Shown: positions 42,413 through 52,813 of the stretch, piece after piece
Numbering within the stretch: the first letter of the stretch is position 1
Layout: each line of letters begins with the position of its first letter
From: Ophiosphaerella korrae
Taxonomy: Eukaryota > Ascomycota > Dothideomycetes > Pleosporales > Phaeosphaeriaceae
Reading direction: 5' to 3'
NCBI GenBank assembly: GCA_028456385.1
Contig: JALNQF010000137.1
Span: forward strand, 1-64,000
Length of the DNA stretch: 64,000 bases
Notes under the pieces: model-generated
Databases searched by the model: none
What the model saw: only the letters and a program-made list of their open reading frames with translations
Told to the model about the DNA's origin: nothing
Position numbers and translations under genes: made by a program

Positions 42413-43320
42413 GTGGTGGTGTAAGACGGAGTACGAGTGGGATTCTACTTGCTGGTGCGCGGATGATGGCTTGGGGATGGGTGGATCGTGCGTGGCTGTT
42501 TGCATCATGTGCAATCAAGTCCCGCTTGCTCTTGTATACAACGTCATGCGATCCTCGCCCTTTTTTTTTTTTCGCAGTAATTGAAATCCTTCTTAGTCGG
42601 TTCACGGTGATACACATGCAATGCTATCATTAGGAAGCGTGGTGCATCGATCGACTCACGACGAGAATCGGCTCTGCTGTCCTTTAATGCGGCTTCGGCG
42701 CAAGGGAGCGACCATTGTGTCGTGGTCGTTCCCTCAGGCTACTTGACGTTGAGGACTGGGAAACCTGGAAATTTGATGCCGGGTATGTTTGTCTCTGGTC
42801 TGAGTACACTGGTAAAGATAACAAAGTCAGCCGTTTGGCATTCCCACTGCATGGTTTGACGAGAAAACGAAGCGAGTGTAAGTTGATACCAGTAGGAAAC
42901 GGTATGCTGAAGGCTGGGGGTCGCTAGTCCAATTTTTGGAAGGCTTCTCTTGAGATGGCAATTATTCCTCTTCCTTCGTTTTGCCAAACATGGCTAGGCT
43001 TTTGGGCCAGATTTCATGATAGCTACTGAGAGAGTCGGTCAAGTGGGTGCTGGTTCGTAAACCTCTGGTTCTTTAGCTCTGGCAAACTGAGAGCTTTGTT
43101 CATCAATCACAGTACTTCGTATTCAGTAAAACCAGATCATGTCATGTCAGAGTAAGACGTTGTAAGAGGAGGCGGGTAGGTCAGCCTTGGCGCCGGCTAA
43201 CATGATCCGATCGAGCAGCGGGAATCCCAAGATCTCCAAGGCTTGATAAGCTACGTCACTCCGCCACATCCGAAGGCCAGTTAAACATGGCTAATATGCT
43301 GTGCTCTTCGAACGATTTCG
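42413..43320. other. gene-free spacer
   Basis: The 3' flank of GH43 with a T12 run (about 42561-42572). No recognisable gene. The open frame at 42715-42927 and its antisense partner have no known motif. Confidence 0.5.
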
Positions 43321-44112
43321 ATGCAGACGATGAACCCTACCGAACCAAGCGAAGCTGAGCGGGTCACGTCGACAGCGCATCCACAAACACAACAAATAGC
43401 AGGAACAGGCAATGCCCTCCTCCCTCCAATACCTTCCTATGAAGCCGCAACAGGCATCGCGGCACCACCAACAATTACTCAACATGCCGAATTTGCAGAC
43501 GAGCTGCCGGACTACACAGTCATTGACGCGAATCAAACTACTTTTATGATTTATGGCACATTCATTCATACACCGAATGGACCCGCTTACCATCTCTCAT
43601 CACTCCTCGATGCGCGCATCTCGAAGCTGCGCATTCGCCGCCTGCGAGCAGAAGACATAGCGCTAATCGAAGCCGGCCACTTGCGAAGTGTTGCCTTTGA
43701 CGATTCCACGACTCTCTATGAAGCACACGATCCGCCATTTCTCGAGAACGAGTACTTGATCCAAAGCAAGACGAACGCCGACTGGCCTGGCCCCTTGCAG
43801 CTCCGCTTTGGATTCAGGCGCTGGCATATTCGAAAAGTGGTGAGGCAGAGCGTTGTGCCAATGCCCATGTTGACGTGTGGAAAGGTGGGGTCTTTGTCAA
43901 AGAGGATTTTCGAAAGAAGAAATGAGATGGAGCCGAGTGAGTGGAAGGATACACAGGGTTGCGTGCTGGCAAGAGAGGTTTTGAGGCTAGAGCAAGGCAA
44001 AATATTGCCGACCATCGAGCTAGATAAAAGTCTCGATGAACCATGGCGGGAGTTGATGCTTGCACTGTGGGTATCGCGGTTGTGGGCTGGATTTGGTGCC
44101 GGGTCAAGATGA
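43321..44112 (+). CDS. orphan 263-aa protein
   Basis: A continuous frame with normal codon use and few homopolymers. I do not recognise the family. Residues 1-50 are Pro/Thr/Ala-rich and likely disordered (LLPPIPSYEAATG). Residues 60-190 look folded, with YTVIDANQTTFMIYGTFI and an LRIRRLRAEDIALIEAGH helix. The C-terminal part is basic/amphipathic and ends in a Trp-rich helix (WRELMLALWVSRLWAG). No signal peptide. It is the first of a row of orphan genes reaching 52.8 kb. The nested Met at residue 4 is an alternative start. Confidence 0.6.
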   Translation: MQTMNPTEPSEAERVTSTAHPQTQQIAGTGNALLPPIPSYEAATGIAAPPTITQHAEFADELPDYTVIDANQTTFMIYGTFIHTPNGPAYHLSSLLDARISKLRIRRLRAEDIALIEAGHLRSVAFDDSTTLYEAHDPPFLENEYLIQSKTNADWPGPLQLRFGFRRWHIRKVVRQSVVPMPMLTCGKVGSLSKRIFERRNEMEPSEWKDTQGCVLAREVLRLEQGKILPTIELDKSLDEPWRELMLALWVSRLWAGFGAGSR

Positions 44113-44816
44113 AAGGAGAGTGGAGTGGCCATTCGCTCGCACCATAAATAACTCGCCCGCCAGCCACCTCCAGGTGTAAAGATGAGAGGATACCACCCCA
44201 TATTCAATATAGAGCCGACGAAGTGTGGCAGGCAATGCAAGTAGTGTAAGGGATGACGTCAAGGCTTCTGATACCCAATGGCCAGATAGCCCCTTGGTAC
44301 TGTGTGTCTACATCATGCGGACGACAAAGCTTATGATGGTGCGGCTAATCTTCAAGGTGGGATGATTGGCAATAGGGTGTAATGGCTTACAGCCTACCAC
44401 AGATCAACCATCATGATCGAACGGCCCAAAACTCTCTAATCTGATGACTTGCAGCGCCTGTGCCTCGATCTGGCCGGTGTGGCTGATCCCGTCCGATCGA
44501 AAGAAGTAATATAGCGTTTGACGGAGACGTTCCGTTGCGACCAAATGGCACGCTAATCACTACAGCAAGCCTCATGACGTCTTGCCTCCACCTAAAACAG
44601 TCGTGTGTACTAGACCTCATGGCGCTGCGGGTATTACAGAACAGGATTGTTCTTCATTCAAGCCAGAGCGAGTTGGGTTCTAGTTATTAGTTATAAAAGC
44701 CTTTCTTTTCCATCTACATAAATGTATCATAGTTGAAATATTGCAGACTCAACAATATCAATACCGTTGAGACGCCATACCCCAAAACATAATCCACTTC
44801 ATAATAACAAGTAGCA
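44113..44816. other. spacer with the promoter of the VNLDE gene
   Basis: No gene recognised; it includes the TATA element at 44692-44698. Confidence 0.5.
44692..44698 (+). promoter_or_regulatory. TATA box of the VNLDE gene
   Basis: TATAAAA lies 119 bp upstream of the ATG at 44817 and is followed by a CT-rich stretch. Confidence 0.5.
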
Positions 44817-45696
44817 ATGCCTCGTAACGGTGATGGATCTACAGACAATGGCCCTGTCGAAGGGCATGAAATCATTCACGGCAACACTGGAGATGTATGT
44901 GTTAATCATTTCCAACTTCACGTAATGTCAGGTATTAAGTTAGCGAAAAGGCGACCATCAAGCATACTCAGCATGTGGCACCAATGCCAGAGCAGGAGGA
45001 GGGAGGAGGAGGAGGTAAGATTTTCGTTCCTACAATCTAGACACAGCGTTAATTGATCGGACAGCACTCCCTGGAATGAATGCGAGCGGTGGAGCAGCAG
45101 CCCCAATAAACAATGCATCTGAGGAATGTGGGTCCTCTGCACCGAGGAAAGGAAGATCGGAAGAACGCAACTCGCACACTTCGAAGGGCAGCACCGCAGA
45201 TAGTCAAGCTACGAGCAGACATTCCGCCTCGTCCAAGGATAGAAACGAGAGTTCGGGGAACCATCAAGCCAACAAGACCACTTCCAATATTGGAAAATCC
45301 GACCATCGTAGGCACAACAACTCTAATGAAGGAGGCCATGAACACAATCTCGAGAGCATTAGTCGCGAAAAAGCCGAGCGATATGTAAACCTTGACGAAG
45401 AAGATACACACCACAGAAGTACCAGCAACCAAAACTCTAACGGTACCGAGCGGCCCAGCCAGCGTGCCTCACGCGAAAGTGGCTCGAAAGAGGATCTAGA
45501 ACAGCAACATGGCAAGACCCGCGAAAAGAAGGGCAGCCACAAGAATGACCATGGAAATAAGGATGGTAATGAAAAGCATGACGGTCATTCCGGTAGGCAG
45601 AACGAGAGCCAAGTGAATAGGGAGGAATACGAGGGCCAAGAATTCGATGCCAATGTCAGGCACAGGGCCGAGAAGTTTGTGAATCTGGACGAGTAG
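44817..45696 (+). CDS. hydrophilic, disordered protein with repeated VNLDE motif
   Basis: I do not recognise the family. The last exon (45065-45696) encodes about 210 residues very rich in Ser, Asn, His, Glu, Lys and Arg, with no hydrophobic core. A motif EKAERYVNLDEED near the middle recurs as HRAEKFVNLDE at the very C-terminus. Exon 3 joins to an upstream segment ending at 45014 through a clean intron (45015-45064, GTAAGA...ACAG) in the frame that reads APMPEQEEGGGG. How that segment joins to the ATG at 44817 is unclear: the best donor (GTATGT at 44895) does not keep the frame, while a weaker GTGTTA donor does. The gene is therefore probable but its 5' structure is not settled. Composition resembles stress-type disordered proteins. 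Confidence 0.55.
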
Positions 45697-46584
45697 ATTT
45701 GGTACTTTAATAGTAGCACACTCTGAGCCCAATTTGCCTCGGAAGCTTTTTGCTCTGGCTTGAACTCGTTTGGTCTATAGCGATGGGCATTTGATGGCTA
45801 TGGGGGATCTTCTCAGCAGCACAGATTATCGAAGACCCGTGGCAAGACTTTACAGCGTTATTATTGAGGTTAAATTAAGATCAAATGGATGCAAATGTAC
45901 AAGCCTTTGGATACACATTTTTTATCGCGCTTGGAAATTGCTCCCGGGTTTTAGTAAAATTTAGTATGCGTCAATACTTGATGCTTTTGAGCAGATAATG
46001 CTCTATTCAAGAGAATAAGCTGACTTGGGAGGAGTAAGGTGCGGGCAGGATTGTGAGTGCTAAGTGAAAGCACGGCGCTTATCCGCATTGGGGCCAACTG
46101 CCGACGCAGAAGCGTGCACCTGATGGCGCGCGCTTTCCAGCTGTGCCTTGTGCGATGTCATACTACCTGGACTGCGCAAACTGCAGCATATCGAGTTATT
46201 TCGTGCCAAAACACCATCCTCAGTCTCGCATCTGTTGATTTTTTTAATGGATAACACCATGAAGCGGCTTTCGTAGTAGAGGGAGTGTGTTACCTGTTCA
46301 GAAATACCTCATTCACTCCGTTCGCTGCCCAAATTCTACCGCACCCAACTAATGCCATGTTAAACTGTTTTCGTAACCTCTTCCGCATGGTATGGCCTCT
46401 TAGCACCCAGAATTTTGGGTATTTGGCTATAATCTCCTCCAGGGCTTCATCCATACGCTCGAATTTGCAAGTAAGACCTATTCCTGCGTTTGATTCAGGT
46501 GCTTTGAACCTCAAAACCCACTGACTTGTGTTTCTGCAGTATCACTAGCTACCCAGCGACGGCGGATGTGTTACGACAGCCGAT
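45697..46584. other. gene-free spacer before the DUF4238 gene
   Basis: No gene recognised. The open frames at 46285-46524 (+) and 46290-46514 (-) are complementary shadows of each other and neither has a known motif. Confidence 0.45.
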
Positions 46585-48237
46585 ATGGAGCGATATCCGG
46601 AGACTCAGTACCACCATTACATCCCACAATTCATACTTCGTCGCTTTGATGAGAAGAAAGGGCATATGAAAGGGAAGAACAAAATGATGGTTAAAACGCT
46701 TGATCTCACTCGAAAAGTACCCAAAATCAGAATTGCTTTTGTGCGACGAGTGTTTGGACAACAGGACATGTACAAAGATGACTCGAAGTTTGAACCGAAA
46801 GAACGGATGCGTATGGAGCGGAAGTTAGGCGAAATTGAACGAGAGGCCGGCCGAATAATATGCAGAGCCTTGAATGCTCATCAGGCAGGTAAGGACGAAT
46901 TCACGCTTTCTCGACATCAGAACGACCTTCTACGCAAGTTTCTCTTTGTAATGAAGTATCGATCCCCTATCTTTTTTCGACGCTTCAATCATCAAACGGC
47001 AGAGGGATACGATTCGGATGACAAGGCCCAGTTCTTGGATTACATGCGCTCAGGCCAATTCCAGCGACCCCTCGACGTGTGGTTTCATAACCTAATTGAA
47101 ATCATTGACGCGGACATGGATCCAGCAGGCAGGTGGATTGCAGATATAGCAAATCATATCTACCCCGGTGATGCTATTTGGTTCTCCAAAAATATCAAGT
47201 CCATGTACCTAGCTTTTGTCGCTCCCTCAAGTCCAGACGACGAGTTCATTCTCACCGAAAACGCGTTTAGTATCCATGAAGGCCCGGAAAGTTACAGTAT
47301 TAATCGTTCGACCGGAAAAGAAACGTTAATCGCGTCCACTGAGTTTCATCTGCTTAATATTATCTCTCCTCATCTTGCCATGGTCTTACGTCATTATTCC
47401 TTACCAGAGCCACTTGAAGATTTAGACCCGGAAATTCGTGCTCAGAAACAGAAAATAATAGAGGAGCAGGCAGAGGATCACCATGACCCACTGAATGCTA
47501 CTTCGTTGCTCCATGATCTTCCTATCGCTAGAGAACGACCTGTTGCCAAAAACGGACCACTCATACCAAACGAGAATTGTGATGGAAAACCTTACTCTAC
47601 GGATACTTTCAAGTTCACATTCTTCCGCCTTGGTAGCGCCCATGTACAAATGATCAACACGGTAATGCTAGACCAATCGCACAAAATTTCGACATTGGTC
47701 TTTAAAACCGAGGCCGCACTTCGGAAGGCAGTAGATTTTTATCTCAGCTTTCCTTGCCAAACTAAAGGCCTCTATTCTCTGAAAACGATTACTGAGCGCC
47801 AAGATGACCCTAGGAGAGTTCTTCTCCAAAAGCTCGAGGGCCTTGCGCACTCGCTTGGATCTGACGTCAAGGCAATTTTTCACGTTGATCCACTTTGGAA
47901 GGAATATGACTCTACTTCCCTCGCACCCTTCCTTGCTGAGGTAATGCGCACCGCGAAACCTACGCTCAAAAACCACCCCATTCATTTGGTGACGGCAATG
48001 ACACAATGCCTGAGAAAGCACAACTTGCCAATCAAAACAGTATATATACAAGGTTTGAGAACGACTGGGAACGGCATTCTTCCATTTCCAAAATTGATGT
48101 TTAATCTGGTTCAGGGCATCCCACCATCAGAATGCAATTCTCATACCGTCGGTTTGCTAAAGCTGGACTTGAGGATCTGGGTAAGGGCATGGAGCGCACT
48201 TGTAAAGCAAGCTTTTGGGTTAGGCAGACAAGTTTAG
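46585..48237 (+). CDS. DUF4238-family protein
   Basis: Intronless 550-aa protein. The N-terminus has the DUF4238 hallmark HHYIPQFILRRF (about residues 10-21), and the following 250 residues fit that family: LRKFLFVMKYRSPIFFRRF, then a helical middle and DDEFILTENAF. The C-terminal 200 residues (about 330-550) are less typical and hold no motif I know. The biochemical role of DUF4238 is not established; the family is scattered in bacteria and fungi, often in variable genome regions. No signal peptide or membrane segment. Start at 46585 is the first Met and directly precedes the hallmark. Confidence 0.8.
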   Translation: MERYPETQYHHYIPQFILRRFDEKKGHMKGKNKMMVKTLDLTRKVPKIRIAFVRRVFGQQDMYKDDSKFEPKERMRMERKLGEIEREAGRIICRALNAHQAGKDEFTLSRHQNDLLRKFLFVMKYRSPIFFRRFNHQTAEGYDSDDKAQFLDYMRSGQFQRPLDVWFHNLIEIIDADMDPAGRWIADIANHIYPGDAIWFSKNIKSMYLAFVAPSSPDDEFILTENAFSIHEGPESYSINRSTGKETLIASTEFHLLNIISPHLAMVLRHYSLPEPLEDLDPEIRAQKQKIIEEQAEDHHDPLNATSLLHDLPIARERPVAKNGPLIPNENCDGKPYSTDTFKFTFFRLGSAHVQMINTVMLDQSHKISTLVFKTEAALRKAVDFYLSFPCQTKGLYSLKTITERQDDPRRVLLQKLEGLAHSLGSDVKAIFHVDPLWKEYDSTSLAPFLAEVMRTAKPTLKNHPIHLVTAMTQCLRKHNLPIKTVYIQGLRTTGNGILPFPKLMFNLVQGIPPSECNSHTVGLLKLDLRIWVRAWSALVKQAFGLGRQV

Positions 48238-48887
48238 CGGCGTCCGACGATCGTTTTAGAGACTTCCCGGTCCAGTCACATGGTAGCAAGTTGAGTGCAG
48301 GATATTAATAGCTATAAGACGAACATCCAAAGCCGCTAGCTAGAGTGTTGTGTACGTTTGTAGTCTCTCTTTAGGGCTACTATGTTGGCTGTTTAGATGT
48401 GCTTTTGTAGAGTTATAGGTCAAGGCTGGGGTGACGAAGCTTAAAACTTACTAGCTTTTGATTTTTGTAGAGTAGAATGATGTTCTGTTTTCAAGCACAA
48501 GGGTTACAAATATAACAGGAGAAACAAGCTTAGGGATAAAGAGGAGATAGATTATTCGTTATTGGCTACCTACGTACAAGGGTCTTATATATCTGAGTTT
48601 GACTTGCACAAGCTTACTGTCAGGGGATAGGTATAGCAGCGAGAGCAGGAGTAGTAATAGTGAAGGTGGGGAAGAATATAGATCAATTGCTGCCCTCTAT
48701 CGTGCTGGGCGGAGCCCTCTCTTTACACCTGCAAGGGCGACGCCAAGGTAACGCCCGGGTTGCGCCGGCATCACATGTGGTGGGTGTCCTTCACCCATAC
48801 ATGCCTGGATCCCTTATATTTACTAACCACATAGTAAACTTATGGCATAGCTTGTTCTTCGTCGCAACACCGTGGGATTCCCAAAAT
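48238..48887. other. gene-free AT-rich spacer
   Basis: No gene recognised. Convergent space between the DUF4238 gene (+) and the 286-aa gene (-). Confidence 0.5.
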
Positions 48888-49835
48888 TCATACCTCCCGG
48901 CCAAGTTCAATAATGATATTGTGCTGATAATCACTTTGGTCGTGATCCCGTGTCTGCAAATGCAGCTTGGTGATGGTAAGATTGCCAAGCTCAATTCTAT
49001 AATCCATCAACATCTGGATAACCCGAGCGACATGAGTCTGTGCACTCGTGAACAAGGCTTGCTGCATAGCCTCTTTTTCTTTCGTGTAGAAGCCAAGGGT
49101 TAGGGTCCTCTTCCTATCCGCTTTCAAGTCATCGAATACGCTGTTAATTGCGGCGAGACTGTTAAGTGTTACTCGGTCGCTGGTAATGATAGCTTTTTGC
49201 TGGACGTTGTCGCGAACGATATATTTCAAGTCTTAAACATTATAATTTTGCTCGGCAGTGGCAGTGGCAACGCACAGCCGCCAGCTGCTCATTACCAGAA
49301 CAGATTAGGGCAGGTTACCTTCAGGGTCAAGGGTCCTATTCCAAGACTGAGTAACAACCAATATGTTTTGATTTGGATCCGTGTGAGTCTCGACAATGAT
49401 TTCATTACAGCCGTGCTTTTTAATGGCGTGAGAAATGAAGGAGTCTGTTAGGTCGATCTTGACGTCCATCAAGTAGTTTTTCCGGATGGGAATTGTTGAT
49501 GCGAAACCTTCCTGAACATCTATAAAATAGCCCGCGTCCTCTAGTGACATATCTATCCTATCAGGTCTGGAGTTTCCTCGAATAGCCGCATCGAGACTAT
49601 ATAACAGGTACTTGCCCTTTGCAAGCGTACTGTTTTTTACAGTAGAATCGAAGTAGAGGTCGTCATGTTCTATACCTCTCCACGAGCCCGACATACTATA
49701 GCTGCTAGGAATTAGCGGTGAACGACTCGGATCCTGAAATGGGTTACCAGGCGCGGGGCTGCGGTCGCGGGTAGAGGGTGCAGGGTTGTAGTCGTGGGTA
49801 GAATGGGGGGGGGGGGGGGGCTCAGAGAAGCTCAT
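48888..49835 (-). CDS. orphan 286-aa protein with homopolymer-encoded proline tract
   Basis: Two exons, 49835-49319 and 49231-48888, join in frame (donor GTAACC, acceptor TAAG). I do not recognise the family. Residues 1-50 are Pro/Ser-rich: MSFSE is followed by five Pro encoded by an unbroken run of 16 C, then repeats of PAP/RSP type. Residues 50-286 look folded and include GSWRGIEHDDLYFDS, YLMDVKIDLTDSFISHAI and, after the intron, LKYIVRDNVQQKAII and a long amphipathic helix (AINSVFDDLKADRKR). The acceptor is a weak AAG, so the join is less certain than most here. Slippage in the C run would shift the frame after residue 5. Confidence 0.6.
49805..49820. repeat. 16-base G/C homopolymer inside coding sequence
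   Basis: A run of 16 G on the + strand (C16 on the coding strand) encodes Pro6-Pro10 plus the first base of the next codon in the 286-aa protein. Confidence 0.9.
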
Positions 49836-50136
49836 GCTACACCTCTACTAGGATAGCTTCGAACGATACTCGCCAGAGGTAATGCTTCCTGTTAGGTGCT
49901 TGTTTATAAGGGTGAGTACAATATACCTGGTTCGAGGGGGAGAGGAAAGTTTGAAGGGAAAGTTCAACTTTCACCAGTAGGAGCTGTGTTTGACCATTAG
50001 TATGCGCTCACGCATAAGTGTTAACTAAGCCCCCAGCTCGCTCACATACGTTACTCGGTGTACAAGCTACCTAGAGAGCCTCCGGTAGAGCAGGCGTACA
50101 GAGCTGAATACCAAGTCTTGAGATAACTACATCTAG
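49836..50136. other. spacer between 286-aa gene and Fot1 relic
   Basis: Promoter side of the 286-aa gene and possible left end of the transposon. No terminal inverted repeat could be paired by eye. Confidence 0.45.
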
Positions 50137-51312
50137 CTAAAGTAGAATAAGGCTAGTAGCTCGAAAAGCTGAGTAAATGTTTGTTTTTGTAAAGGCCTGG
50201 TTAAAGGCTGCGTAGAGGGCTGGCAGGAATTCAAGTTTGGAAATGTGATTGATATGGTTCCGGATTAGGCTCTCAACCCGACTGTTGTACACCTTCTTCA
50301 ATGGAGAGAAGCAGCCAACATTAAGAGGCTGAAGTAGGTGAGGTGAGTGAGCTGGCATACAGAGCGTATAGATATTGTTTTCCTTGTAGACTAGACCTCG
50401 TGGAACTCAATAGAGTGGTGGCTCCCGTGACCACCAAGTATAAGTAGCCAACGCGCACCAACTGCTCGGTTCTTCGTATACTCATTGAAGTGCTTGAGCC
50501 AGTCGGCAGCTGGATTGTCTGTCGTCCAGTCATTGTCACTGATTGCGATAGCCCAGTCTCGTGAGATACAGCCTTCCTCGTACCAGACAGTGAGGTGGCA
50601 CTTGCTGGCGAAGGTGAGGAACGGTGGGACTGTCCAGCTAGCAGTGTTGATTGCCTAGATTACTGTTACCCATTTACGATTGCCTGGCCCCAGTAACGGC
50701 AAGTTGAGTCTGGATCTCACCCATCATAAAGCTAGCCTCGTCGAAGTTGTAGACGTCCTCATCAGCTATCTCATACGTGGCTCATGTACGCTACACCAGT
50801 TCAAACCAGCTACTTATAGTAGCTGGGTCTTCACGTAAGACTCGTTGTCTATCGTATGCGCGATTGAAACGCGTCGTAAGACTATCTGTACGCTTGACAA
50901 AGTTGGCTGGCCACTTCTGCCCAACTGGTAGCGTGTCACGGATAGCCAGTAGCTTATCAGCTATCTCACGTACAGCGGCCGAAGTTGGGGGAAAACCACG
51001 AGAATTTAGATTGAGAATATGCTCAGCTATTACCTCCTCCTCTAGCTGGCTGAGCTTCTTCGAGTTGGGCTGGCAATCACGTCGGACGGGTATGCCCGCG
51101 CATCGGCTGCGTAGCGTTGTTTCTGCTACTTGGAAGACTGCAGCAGCAGGTTTACTACCTTGTATTTGATTTAATTTAATAGAAGAGATAACAAGCTGGA
51201 TATTTGCTTCATTTGAAGCTAATTGAATAACGCGGCGTTGGTGAGGAGCGCCGCTCGCTTGCCATCTACGCACGTTATAGAATTGAAGAAACCTCCAAAT
51301 TGCAATAGTCAC
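50137..51312 (-). mobile_element. Fot1/pogo-type DNA transposon relic (Tc1-mariner superfamily)
   Basis: The N-terminal HTH region (51312-50791) reads NQIQGSKPAAAVFQVAETTL and continues with the HTH-CENPB-type block EEEVIAEHILNLNSRGFPP and KWPANFVKR. The DDE catalytic region follows in other frames (about 50760-50360) with NFDEASFM, and the C-terminus (50358-50137) has the typical PAHSPHLLQPLNVGCFSPLKK. Frame changes and stops (for example before the region at 50740 and after the Glu-Val at about 50390) show it is dead. It splits the orphan-gene row. Confidence 0.88.
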
Positions 51313-51630
51313 TGGGCTTGAAGCTGTGTCTAGTCGGATCTGCTTACTATTCGCCTGACTAGGGAAAACCTGGAGGTGGCCAAAGTTAGCAAGGGAGCAT
51401 TGAAGGATAGGTTTTCCATCCGTCTTTGCCCTAAGCTTCCGGTATAGGAATTTGATCTACTTCCCTGCTTGATTTGACTTTCTAATATCCGTATCGGGCC
51501 TATGAACAAACCCAGCCAATCGGCAGGGCTGGTCGAGTGCCACGTGGCGGTGGCTGTGCTAAGAAATAAACATGCAGATTTCCGCCGCACTCTTGATTTG
51601 ACAGACAGTCCCCATTACACCAAAACCATC
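51313..51630. other. spacer, promoter of the papain-fold gene
   Basis: No gene recognised. It may include the right end of the Fot1 relic. Confidence 0.4.
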
Positions 51631-52813
51631 ATGGCCAGAGTTGACATATCGCCAGAACAGAGACGTGGAAATTTTGGTCAGTTGCTGTATGTGAACCGCG
51701 CTGTGATGAGCTATAACTAGGAAGCCCCACTCATCGCTATCCCGCATCACGCCGTGCACAACCTTTGTTAGCAATCATTCCTCATCTAACATCTGCGGTA
51801 GGCAAAAGAGTTACGAAAAAAGCGAGTTAGCGCTCAAACATGCGATCGGTCTCGGCGCTACGCAAAATGTCATTCCTGTCAACCAGCCTTCGACAAGCGT
51901 GCCGCCACGATCCGTTGAGGTAGGCTGGCACCCTGTGGGTGGCTTTGCGGGCAAATGGTTTGCCGAAAATACAGGCCTAGGGAAAATGATCACTGATAAG
52001 ATCAATGAATACCCTGATCCGACGCAGCATTGGGCTGTACTAGTGGGTGATTACGCGCATCAGTTGTGGATGGACGAAAACTTCGATGTAATCTACACCA
52101 ATGCCCGTGTTGATCGAGATAGGTACGTAGTAGTTCATTTGTGCTAAGAGAAATGTGCTCACTTATGGCTTTGCTTAGTTGGAAGACATTTCAGGTGGGA
52201 GAAACATGCTTCAATGACGATGCGCTTAGGAGAACTGGTGAGTACTCTGCATCTAAGCCTCAAGGTGATACTTATGACACGGTACACAGGCGAAGCTGTC
52301 ATACAACAAATCCGTAGCACTCGGCCGGGCTATAATCTTATCAGCAACAACTGCCAAACCTATGTTCTGCAGCTCCTCGACGCTATCAAAGTCTCGCAGG
52401 TGAAAGAGTTCGGCACAACGCTAGCGGTATACGAGCAACTTTTCAAGCCTGGAAAAGTTGCGGATCTCTTTGTAGATGAGGAAGGTAACACGGAAATTCA
52501 TGATTCTCCGGGCCAGATAATAGCCGTAGCTCCTCTAGAGGGTCAGGAGCTTGGTGTTATTGGTGGAACGACTGGCCATGTCCCAGTATTATACCACCAT
52601 CCTGAGACACTGTTGCAACAGGGTCAAAGTGGTACTGGATCTTCACAAGGGAATTCAACCTTATTTGCCCAGCAAGTGATGAATGCAAATACCACGCAGC
52701 TCAACACACAGGAACATATGCAAAGAGGAATAAACGAAAATCCCCACGAGGAGCATGGTAAAGAAGGCTGGGGTGATAAGACAGTTTCATTCTTTCGTAA
52801 GCTCAAAAAATAA
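51631..52813 (+). CDS. papain-fold protein of LRAT/NlpC-P60-like type
   Basis: Four exons join in frame to 319 aa: 51631-51686, 51802-52122, 52179-52237, 52290-52813. The core has HWAVLVGDYAHQLW (candidate catalytic His) and, after about 80 residues, RPGYNLISNNCQTYV (candidate catalytic Cys in an NNCQ motif). This His...NC order is that of permuted papain-like LRAT, NlpC/P60 and PPPDE proteins, which act as thioesterases, acyltransferases or peptidases. I am fairly sure of the fold type, not of the reaction. The C-terminal 110 residues are Gln/Asn/Thr-rich and end in KKTVSFF-like basic sequence. The first exon is short and its ATG was chosen because the GTATGT donor keeps the frame. No signal peptide. 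Confidence 0.65.

Noticed and set aside
48660..49103. 147-codon + strand frame opposite the 286-aa gene
   Set aside because: It overlaps the minus-strand exon 2, lacks recognisable features and has poor start context.
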